Virus record (IMG/VR): IMGVR_UViG_3300022756_000004
Span: 1 to 64,000 of that record
Reading direction: 5' to 3' (one strand)
DNA: 64,000 bases
From: a virus
Within the stretch, counting starts at the first letter, position 1. Each line of letters begins with the position of its first letter. Shown here piece by piece: positions 54,429-60,734 of the stretch. A model generated the notes under the pieces. It saw only the letters and a program-made list of their open reading frames with translations, was not told the DNA's origin and made no database searches. The position numbers and the translations under genes are program-made.

Positions 54429-54786
54429 CAAGGGCTTCGAAAAGGCGGCTGAGTTCCTCGAGGATGAGCCGAGCAACCTTCCGGCGAACACGCACGATCC
54501 AGAGACCGGTGAGCCGATCGGCCAGGGACTGACGGAGCTGGACTTCGCCATGTTTCAGAACCGATTCGGACCGGCAATGGCTGGAGAGATATCTCCCCAG
54601 CGTCGAGCGCTGGCGGAAGCTCGTATGAGGACGGTAGCGGCCCTCCTCGGACAGCAGGCTTCCACCTTCGTGGAATACCTGAAGAAGATCGGTCTGCCCT
54701 ATACGTTCGACACTAATGCCGACGGCAAGAAGATCATCTGCATCACCCTGGAAGACATCGCCGAGAACGACATGAAGAGAGGCTGA
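54421..54786 (+). CDS. protein of unknown function in nucleotide operon
   Basis: 121 aa from GTG 54421 (8-nt overlap). Disordered N-terminus (NLPANTHDPETGEPIGQG) then helical and a short beta part (LPYTFDTNADGKKIICITLE). Not recognised. Followed by the deoxyribosyltransferase-like gene after 1 nt. Confidence 0.55.
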   Translation: MTDKGFEKAAEFLEDEPSNLPANTHDPETGEPIGQGLTELDFAMFQNRFGPAMAGEISPQRRALAEARMRTVAALLGQQASTFVEYLKKIGLPYTFDTNADGKKIICITLEDIAENDMKRG

Positions 54787-54787
54787 A

Positions 54788-55318
54788 ATGGGCGTAGGAG
54801 CTAACGCCATTCGAACGGACCGACAGATCGTCACGCTGTGCGGCAGTATGCGGTTCTGGGGTCAGATGGTGGAAGTCGCCAAGGTGATGACCATGGATGG
54901 AGCTGTGGTACTTGCTCCGTTCGTGGACGTATCCATTCTGGATGATGAGGCTGAGGGGACCCATCGCAAGAAGAAGCAACTGGACGATTTGCACATGGAC
55001 AAGATCGCCATGAGCACCCGAGTGATCGTCGTGATGGTGGACAATTACGTCGGAGAGTCCACTCAGAAAGAGATCAGCTACGCTGCGGCCCAGGGTATCG
55101 AGATTCAGTTTCGGAACTTCCCCACCGCCATCGGAAACACCGGAGCGACGATCAACCAGCCCAAAGCATCAGAAGATGTTCAACTGATTAATACCGGAAA
55201 CGGTAAGGTCTTCGCCAACGGCGTTGAGGTAGATCCGGAGACGATGAAGCCGGTTCGCCAGGCCATGCATCTAGACAGCCTCCCTCCCTTCGACCCGTTC
55301 GAGGACGAGACGCTGTGA
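54788..55318 (+). CDS. nucleoside 2-deoxyribosyltransferase-like protein
   Basis: 176 aa. QIVTLCGSMRFWGQMVEVAK and LHMDKIAMSTRVIVVMVDNY then GESTQKEISYAAAQG follow the Rossmann-like NDT/DUF4406 pattern (G-S strand 1, D...I..sD.viv in the middle, G.stg.Ei.yA at the end). Such enzymes cleave or swap bases on deoxynucleosides or dNMPs. The C-terminal 60 residues are extra. Context (MazG, ThyX) supports a role in dNMP handling. Confidence 0.65.
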   Translation: MGVGANAIRTDRQIVTLCGSMRFWGQMVEVAKVMTMDGAVVLAPFVDVSILDDEAEGTHRKKKQLDDLHMDKIAMSTRVIVVMVDNYVGESTQKEISYAAAQGIEIQFRNFPTAIGNTGATINQPKASEDVQLINTGNGKVFANGVEVDPETMKPVRQAMHLDSLPPFDPFEDETL

Positions 55319-55410
55319 TCTTCGTATTTGGACTGGTGGTTGGACTGATCGTCGGCGGCATTTTGGGATTTATCGCCGGTCTGTTCATCGCCTCTATCGA
55401 GAACCCATAG
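55315..55410 (+). CDS. 31-aa TM micro-protein
   Basis: GTGA overlap at 55315. Wholly hydrophobic, Gly-zipper helix: MIFVFGLVVGLIVGGILGFI then AGLFIASIENP. Likely a single membrane span. Confidence 0.5.
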   Translation: MIFVFGLVVGLIVGGILGFIAGLFIASIENP

Positions 55411-55417
55411 GAGCACA

Positions 55418-56671
55418 ATGACGGAACCTGATATCGAAGGTATCTTTGACCGCAAGAATAAAGAGGAGTTGGGATACATTCCAGGGAAACAGGTAGCTAA
55501 GTACGCGGACGAGAGCATGTTCGTGGCGGAGAAGACCGAGGCGCTAACTCCTCGGGTAACTCTGATCCATGCGAACAACGATCCGCTCGGGCAGTTGGCA
55601 CAGCTCGGAATGATGTACCAGGGCAAGAGCGTTCGCAATATCGCCGAGATCACGGACGAGGATCGGCGGTATTACTTCAAGGACGGTCGCAAGAACATCC
55701 TCGGGATGCCTTCCGAGGCTATCGTGTTCCACTTTCTCATCGAGAACGTGACGCGGTCGTATACTCATCAGCTGGTTCGCACGCGGCACGCCAGCTACGC
55801 ACAGGAGTCTCTGCGATTTGCAGTCAAGGAAGATTTCCCGGTGGCTCTTCCGCCAAGCCTGGCGGGTACGAAGGACCTCGACGAGCGGGCTCTGGAGTTC
55901 TGCTTGCAGATGGGATGGGATCCAACCGACGGATTCCCGAACAGCAACATGGATCGAGCTCGGGCACAGGCCCGGTCCAATCGGACCGAAGCTGAGATCA
56001 TGCGGGATCAGTGGGATGACGAAGTAGACCGACTGGCACGTTCGTACAACATTCTGATCCATCAGGGAATGCCTGCGGAGGACGCCCGAGGGCTGCTCCC
56101 GCACAACATTCTCACCAAGGTCAACATGGTGATCTCGTTGAGGGCTCTGATGGGCATGGCTGGCCAACGGCTGTGCACTCAAGCACAGTTCGAACACCGG
56201 CAGGTGTGGGATCAGCTGCTCGCGGCTATGCGAACCTACGGGCACACCAAGGTCTACGCCAGAGATGGCCAAGATGAGTACGGGGAGTGGCAGGATTCTC
56301 CGAATTCGGGCTGGCAGTTCGACGCCATGGCGAATCAGTTCCTCCCCATCTGCTATCAGACCGGCAAGTGCCAGTTCGAGAGCGACTTCGATCGGTATTG
56401 CAACATCCGAGATCGGGTGCAGGCCAACGCCAAGATCGGCCGTCCTAGTAGCGAGTGGAATCGGGAATGGCTCGTGCCGGTGGCTCCGGATTACGATCCG
56501 CTGGTGGATCTCGGGATGCCCACATCTCCTCCGTTCCCCACCGTAGAAACCAGGGTCGGTATCCCGGCCATCAATCCGCAGGAATGGCTCCATCCCAATG
56601 CGGCTATCCAGCCGGATGGCCTGTGGCGGAGCCAGGAAGCGCAAGAGAACATCAAGGACAGGAGGCTCTGA
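55418..56671 (+). CDS. thyX: ThyX-like flavin-dependent thymidylate synthase, long variant
   Basis: 417 aa, GGAG before ATG 55418; typical ThyX is 220-320 aa. The ThyX motif region reads THQLVRTRHASYAQESLRF: R121-T-R123-x7-S131, so the second residue of the classical RHRx7S motif is Thr instead of His. The downstream region has QRLCTQAQFEHRQVWDQLLA like the ThyX C-terminal helix. ThyX makes dTMP from dUMP with FAD and methylene-THF. The variant motif and the ~100-residue C-terminal extension leave open a modified chemistry. Confidence 0.8.
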   Translation: MTEPDIEGIFDRKNKEELGYIPGKQVAKYADESMFVAEKTEALTPRVTLIHANNDPLGQLAQLGMMYQGKSVRNIAEITDEDRRYYFKDGRKNILGMPSEAIVFHFLIENVTRSYTHQLVRTRHASYAQESLRFAVKEDFPVALPPSLAGTKDLDERALEFCLQMGWDPTDGFPNSNMDRARAQARSNRTEAEIMRDQWDDEVDRLARSYNILIHQGMPAEDARGLLPHNILTKVNMVISLRALMGMAGQRLCTQAQFEHRQVWDQLLAAMRTYGHTKVYARDGQDEYGEWQDSPNSGWQFDAMANQFLPICYQTGKCQFESDFDRYCNIRDRVQANAKIGRPSSEWNREWLVPVAPDYDPLVDLGMPTSPPFPTVETRVGIPAINPQEWLHPNAAIQPDGLWRSQEAQENIKDRRL

Positions 56672-56887
56672 ATGAGTCAGCTGATCGTGAGCGGTGAGGA
56701 TCGTTCCGAGTTCTACGAGAAGATCCGAGAGTCCATCAATATCTGTTCGGTGGATAACGAACTGAATATTCCGGACTTCATCCTGGCCGAGTACGTTTTG
56801 AAGAATCTCCTCGCATTGAAAGAGACTCTCCAGGCTTCGTCTACCTGGAAGGGCGAGGCTTTCGATTTCACGCCGGGGAGGCAATGA
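56672..56887 (+). CDS. small protein after thyX
   Basis: 71 aa, ATG directly after the thyX stop with AGGAGGC upstream. MSQLIVSGEDRSEFYEKIRE then helical (FILAEYVLKNLLALKETLQA). ATGA overlap with the next gene. Unknown. Confidence 0.5.
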   Translation: MSQLIVSGEDRSEFYEKIRESINICSVDNELNIPDFILAEYVLKNLLALKETLQASSTWKGEAFDFTPGRQ

Positions 56888-57012
56888 AGCGCTGGCTGGA
56901 TCAGTTCTGGCACCAATACGGCCTCGGACATCTCATCTGCCGTAATTTCGAAGAAGTCCTGGGGCAAGGTCCCACCTACGAAGTATGCACCTGCGGAAAG
57001 GAATGGAAGTGA
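56884..57012 (+). CDS. 42-aa protein with CxC
   Basis: ATGA overlap. MKRWLDQFWHQYGLGHLICR and, near the end, YEVCTCGKEWK. With the upstream Cys it might bind zinc. GTGA overlap with the next frame. Confidence 0.4.
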   Translation: MKRWLDQFWHQYGLGHLICRNFEEVLGQGPTYEVCTCGKEWK

Positions 57013-57125
57013 AGACGTTCTTTCAGAAGCTGTTCATGGCGGTCGCTGTCTCCACGGCGGCGAAGCTGGCCTTCATCGGTCTCGAGGCCGTGATCGAGAA
57101 GGTCATCAAGGAGCACAAGCAGTGA
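57009..57125 (+). CDS. 38-aa amphipathic micro-protein
   Basis: GTGA start. MKTFFQKLFMAVAVSTAAKL and then AFIGLEAVIEKVIKEHKQ: one hydrophobic/amphipathic helix with basic ends. Overlaps the next GTG. Unknown. Confidence 0.4.
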   Translation: MKTFFQKLFMAVAVSTAAKLAFIGLEAVIEKVIKEHKQ

Positions 57126-57415
57126 AGAAGTACTACGAGATTCAGGTGAGCAACATCGACGAATGCAGCCTCCCCGAGGTTGTTGACATGGTCGAGAAGC
57201 TGCGAGCCATGCAGTTTCCCGGTACTTTCTGGGGCTGGGTCGGTGCGAAGCTGATGGTCACGGGCTACCAGAAGATGATCGATCTCTGCAAGAAGGAATG
57301 GGACAAGAAGATCCTCAAGGACCCGTCCAAGTTGGCGGAGATGCCCAAGTTCCCCGGCTTTCATCTCATGAAGGTGTACGAGGATTACGACAAGATCATG
57401 CGGGAGAAGAAGTAG
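57122..57415 (+). CDS. small basic protein
   Basis: 97 aa from GTG 57122 (GTGA). Starts MKKYYEIQVSNIDECSLPEV, later GTFWGWVGAKLMVTGYQKMI and a Lys-rich C-terminal half. Not recognised. Confidence 0.55.
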   Translation: MKKYYEIQVSNIDECSLPEVVDMVEKLRAMQFPGTFWGWVGAKLMVTGYQKMIDLCKKEWDKKILKDPSKLAEMPKFPGFHLMKVYEDYDKIMREKK

Positions 57416-58039
57416 ATGGGACAGACACCCAGGGCCATGGGATCCGACGACTACGAGGATATCACCGGCAAGGTGGATCTGGACGGCGGTCTGAATCTCG
57501 ACGACCCGATCTTCAAGGCGATCGCCGAGGCAAACCAGATCGCCAACTTCAAGAAGGCCGCAGGCGAAGCGGCTTGGACGGCGGTCCAGAACAACGTGAA
57601 CGTGGAGATCCCGAACCCCGGTATCGTCATCGCACCGGCCCGGAGCGTATCTGAGATCAGCGACGGGGATCACACCTTCAAGGATCTGTACTTCGCTCGG
57701 ATGCTCCTGAACGCGGCGCTGTTCAACGAGTGGTCGGGCTGGCAGTTCCCGCACAAGCGAGTCCGCAGCGTGCAGAAGTCCAAGCTCCACGCGGACGGAA
57801 CCATGTTCGAAGGCGGATGGTTCATCGTCATGGCCGAGCTGGAGCAGCGGGACGGATCCTTCAGACAGATCTCGTTCCATTACGAGATTATGTGGTGGGA
57901 TCTGTTCCAGATCAATCCCCGTGTACGGGCTGCGGAGTGGGACGGACACGACGCATCCGAAGCCTATCGCCGTATCGGGGAGTTCCTGTCTCTGACGGTG
58001 GCTCCGGATAGCACTCTCGGAACGCTGTTCAATGGCTGA
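57416..58039 (+). CDS. WDGH-type protein
   Basis: 207 aa, ATG directly after the upstream stop. HTFKDLYFARMLLNAALFNE, HADGTMFEGGWFIVMAELE, FHYEIMWWDLF and AAEWDGHDASEAYRRI follow the order of the phage WDGH domain (HTFxdLY..R..L ... dG..FdGwFIVgi ... YH ... yWdlF ... aPeWDGHT). Family is widespread in phages and uncharacterised. N-terminal 80 residues are extra. Overlaps the next gene by 8 nt. Confidence 0.75.
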   Translation: MGQTPRAMGSDDYEDITGKVDLDGGLNLDDPIFKAIAEANQIANFKKAAGEAAWTAVQNNVNVEIPNPGIVIAPARSVSEISDGDHTFKDLYFARMLLNAALFNEWSGWQFPHKRVRSVQKSKLHADGTMFEGGWFIVMAELEQRDGSFRQISFHYEIMWWDLFQINPRVRAAEWDGHDASEAYRRIGEFLSLTVAPDSTLGTLFNG

Positions 58040-58304
58040 GATTCTGACCCGTGAGGGCATGATCCAACAGATGAACGTCGTGGCGGAACGAGCCCTTGTG
58101 CTCGCCCGTCGGGCCAAGCTTCGCAGTGAAGACAAGAATGAGATGGCTAAGGCCATCCAGAAGGAGGGCATCTCGGAAGAAGTTTACCAGCTGATCGTAG
58201 ACGCATACTCAGCGGGTTTCAATGCAGCGACCCAGCCGTGGATGGACGTTCTCAAGAATTTCAAGACAATGCCCCTCTACAAAACCAATGGCCGTCACAA
58301 ATAA
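58032..58304 (+). CDS. small helical protein
   Basis: 90 aa from ATG 58032. Helical (ERALVLARRAKLRSEDKNEM) with C-terminal basic end KTNGRHK. Unknown. Confidence 0.5.
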   Translation: MAEILTREGMIQQMNVVAERALVLARRAKLRSEDKNEMAKAIQKEGISEEVYQLIVDAYSAGFNAATQPWMDVLKNFKTMPLYKTNGRHK

Positions 58305-58318
58305 GTGAGGCGAAGACC

Positions 58319-58519
58319 ATGCCCGAACTCAAGGGCGATCATCCCCAATCCTCCGTATATGTCGAGGTAGCGATCCCTACCGAGAATGGAGAGAGGGTTG
58401 TATTCTACACCGAGGAGTACACCACCGATCAACTGGACTTACAAGCCGTCCAGAGAATGCTCGCAAAGTCCGGCGAAGCTGTAGCCGAGAATCTCGGTCT
58501 TCGTAACCACCCGATGTAA
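58319..58519 (+). CDS. small protein of unknown function
   Basis: 66 aa from ATG 58319; GAGGCGAAG upstream decides the start against the in-frame ATG at 58238. Beta then helix (SSVYVEVAIPTENGERVVFY, LDLQAVQRMLAKSGEAVA). Not recognised. Confidence 0.5.
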   Translation: MPELKGDHPQSSVYVEVAIPTENGERVVFYTEEYTTDQLDLQAVQRMLAKSGEAVAENLGLRNHPM

Positions 58520-58527
58520 GGATGATC

Positions 58528-58590
58528 ATGGGACATCTCAAGACAAAACTTCAACGACACGGATACGCCCCGACACGGGTATCGGCTTAG
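58528..58590 (+). CDS. 20-aa basic micro-ORF
   Basis: ATG 58528 to TAG 58590, with TAAGGATG upstream: MGHLKTKLQRHGYAPTRVSA. Basic. May be real or chance; its only support is the ribosome-binding site and fit into the gap between genes. Confidence 0.3.
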   Translation: MGHLKTKLQRHGYAPTRVSA

Positions 58591-58674
58591 GTAAAGAAAG
58601 TGAGATTTCTAGACATGCTACTATCCAGGTTTCTCGAAACCAATGTCCCCAAGAAAAAGGAAGGAGGAAGGCGA

Positions 58675-58992
58675 ATGATCTCTCCTAACGAAGTTGTTTC
58701 CGCCAACGCAGATTGCCCGCACGAGCACCCCCTCGACATCGAATCACTCGTAAAAGGCGCTCAGCGACAGCGGAAACTGTACGTGAAGGACAAGATTCTC
58801 GCTAACAGCCCCTTGGTGCGGATGTTCTTCCGTACCGGCGAGGGTCACGACCACACCCCGATCATCACGGGGCATCTGGTTCGCGCACGAGCCGTCGAAA
58901 TCGACGGCATGAACGATATGTTCGAAGTAACCATTCGGGTTAATGCCGAACAGGCGGCCCAACTCCCCTTCGTGGAGGTCTACGATGCCTGA
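58675..58992 (+). CDS. small protein with Cys/His N-terminus
   Basis: 105 aa from ATG 58675, preferred because AAGGAGGAAGG lies seven bases upstream; an in-frame GTG at 58600 gives 25 more residues but has a weak site. MISPNEVVSANADCPHEHPL then a beta-rich domain (FFRTGEGHDHTPIITGHLV; MFEVTIRVNAEQAAQLPF). Unknown. Overlaps the next ATG by 8 nt. Confidence 0.5.
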   Translation: MISPNEVVSANADCPHEHPLDIESLVKGAQRQRKLYVKDKILANSPLVRMFFRTGEGHDHTPIITGHLVRARAVEIDGMNDMFEVTIRVNAEQAAQLPFVEVYDA

Positions 58993-59671
58993 AGTTATCA
59001 GCCGCTATCGCGCAGGCGACAGCAAAACTCTCCCCACACTATACCGAATTCCGTCCAAGTATGGAGCAGCGGTTCTCGTGAATCCTGACAAGTACGTCAC
59101 CCAGTCCCTTCCCCGTCAAGGCGGTGCTCATCGCGAGGGACCCACCACGAATTCTTTCCGCGCGATGAGCGCGGATACACAAATCTTTCCGGTCTATCGG
59201 GATAAGGAAGGCAATCCACGTCCCGCGAAGATGACCCAATCCATTCGGGACGAAACGGGCAAGCCCAGTTGGAAGCGAAACTGGTGGGATCGGAACCAGC
59301 ACAACGCCAAACCGCACCTGATCGCTGTGGGAATCGGTTTGGTCGTGATGTTCTTGGCCCTGATCCTGGCTGAGTGTGGCTCGGCCCATGCCGCTACCGC
59401 ACCCGTGCCGTCAACGAGCGCAGGAGTGCAGCTGGACCCCTCTAATTGGGGTCCGGGCAGCGCGCAGGGTGGCCCCGTGCCCGCGCCTATGCCGAACCGT
59501 TTCGAAGGTTTCCCGGGAAAGCTCCAGATCTGCCGGATCCTGGACTCCTGGCGATGGGGTCCGAATGCCCCCGCAATCCGTACGTTGGAACTTCGGTTCC
59601 CCGAACAGCGCTGTGCGCTACAGAACATCCCCGTGGGATACGACTCGGAGGCGTACACCCCGGGAGAGTGA
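58985..59671 (+). CDS. membrane-anchored protein with outer domain
   Basis: 228 aa from ATG 58985. N-terminal cytoplasmic part of ~110 residues (SKYGAAVLVNPDKYVTQSLP), one hydrophobic segment LIAVGIGLVVMFLALILAEC at about 116-135 with a Cys at its end, then a Pro/Gly-rich outer part of ~90 residues with two Cys (QICRILDSW; QRCALQNIP). The segment could be an internal signal anchor. Unknown function, possibly envelope-directed. Confidence 0.55.
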   Translation: MPEVISRYRAGDSKTLPTLYRIPSKYGAAVLVNPDKYVTQSLPRQGGAHREGPTTNSFRAMSADTQIFPVYRDKEGNPRPAKMTQSIRDETGKPSWKRNWWDRNQHNAKPHLIAVGIGLVVMFLALILAECGSAHAATAPVPSTSAGVQLDPSNWGPGSAQGGPVPAPMPNRFEGFPGKLQICRILDSWRWGPNAPAIRTLELRFPEQRCALQNIPVGYDSEAYTPGE

Positions 59672-59678
59672 GTCATGA

Positions 59679-60362
59679 GTGAAACCCCAGGTCGATGACC
59701 TGGACGCAGACCGGCGTCCTCGGGTAGTAAAGGAAATAGAAGTTCCGCGCATGGTTGAGATCATCGGTATCGATCCTGGCGGAACTACTGGGTGGACCCT
59801 GATGAAAGTTCCGCCAGAAGCCTTGCTACCCGAGGGCCCGAGCGTCTTACGGTCGGTAAAGGAATGGCGCATTGGTCAAGTTGACTGCGGCTCAACAAAA
59901 GGCAATCTGGGAAATAGTCTCTACGCAGGGATCTCTACTGCTGGAGAGTCTGCTGGAGCAGCTGTCCTCGGAAAGTTGCTCCGAGCTTATGACGGCTCTG
60001 CCATCGTGGTTGAGTCTTTCATTCTCAGACAATTCAGTAAGGATCAAGATCTCCTTTCCCCGCAAAGGATCACTGCGAAAATCGAGCAGTACCTGTACCT
60101 CGACGGACGCAACTACTTCACGCAATCCCCGTCCGAGGCGAAAACAAGCGCAACGGACGAGCGCCTGAAGGTCTGGGGATTCTACACTAGCGAGGGAGGG
60201 ATGCAGCACGCACGCGACGCGACACGGCACGCGCTGACGTTCTTGCGCCGAGCCTCCCAGCCCGGAAGAAAGGCGGCTGAGCTGAGAGCGGCTGCGTGGC
60301 CCTGGTTCTACGCACCCGGAGAGAAATACGGACCTCCTCTTCGATGTGAGGAAACCGCGTAA
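59679..60362 (+). CDS. RuvC-like Holliday junction resolvase / RNase H-fold nuclease
   Basis: 227 aa from GTG 59679 (ATG 59751 is a possible shorter start). Catalytic pattern of the RuvC fold: D32 in IIGIDPGGTTGW, Glu near residue 112 in IVVESFIL, and C-terminal HARDATRHALTFL with the final Asp. RuvC-like resolvases cut four-way and branched replication intermediates before packaging. Located in the replication module beside the primase-helicase. Confidence 0.8.
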   Translation: MKPQVDDLDADRRPRVVKEIEVPRMVEIIGIDPGGTTGWTLMKVPPEALLPEGPSVLRSVKEWRIGQVDCGSTKGNLGNSLYAGISTAGESAGAAVLGKLLRAYDGSAIVVESFILRQFSKDQDLLSPQRITAKIEQYLYLDGRNYFTQSPSEAKTSATDERLKVWGFYTSEGGMQHARDATRHALTFLRRASQPGRKAAELRAAAWPWFYAPGEKYGPPLRCEETA

Positions 60363-60368
60363 CCGTCC

Positions 60369-60407
60369 ATACCGACCTGGTAGTGTGGTACAGCGCCAGG
60401 TCGGTAT
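60369..60407 (+). promoter_or_regulatory. 12-bp perfect inverted repeat, candidate operator
   Basis: ATACCGACCTGG (60369-60380) is the exact complement of CCAGGTCGGTAT (60396-60407). The 15-nt centre TAGTGTGGTACAGCG contains GTGGTACAG, close to the GGTACAG promoter string. It lies 29 nt before a ribbon-helix-helix gene, so autoregulation is likely; a terminator hairpin is the alternative, but no T-run follows. Confidence 0.55.
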
Positions 60408-60435
60408 AGGCGTTTAGTGTGAATAGGAGACTTGC

Positions 60436-60699
60436 GTGGCTGAACCAAGGGTGAACGGAATTCGGGTTTACTTCAACGATGACGAAGTAGAGGCCATTAA
60501 AGATCTGGCTGAGGGAATGAGTATCTCGGATAGTTCCGCCATCCGGTATATGATGACGGTAGGATTGAATGCTCTGCGACATGCGCAACGGGAGCCGGTT
60601 AACCTGGACGTGGCGAATGCCTCGGTCCTGGAGCGACTGACCACTGCGATGAGCGAGCCGGGGGAGCGAAATAGGACGCCGATTCTGCGGTCGGCTTAG
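60436..60699 (+). CDS. ribbon-helix-helix (CopG/Arc-like) regulator
   Basis: 87 aa from GTG 60436, AGGAG seven bases upstream. A beta strand IRVYFNDDEVEAI then two helices (DLAEGMSISDSSAIRYMM, GLNAL) in the first 50 residues fit an RHH DNA-binding dimer, which binds palindromic sites. The C-terminal 35 residues are unlike known partners. The 12-bp inverted repeat directly upstream is a natural operator. Confidence 0.65.
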   Translation: MAEPRVNGIRVYFNDDEVEAIKDLAEGMSISDSSAIRYMMTVGLNALRHAQREPVNLDVANASVLERLTTAMSEPGERNRTPILRSA

Positions 60700-60734
60700 T
60701 CCAGTTGGTGTTGGATCTAGGGTAAAGGGCTGCC

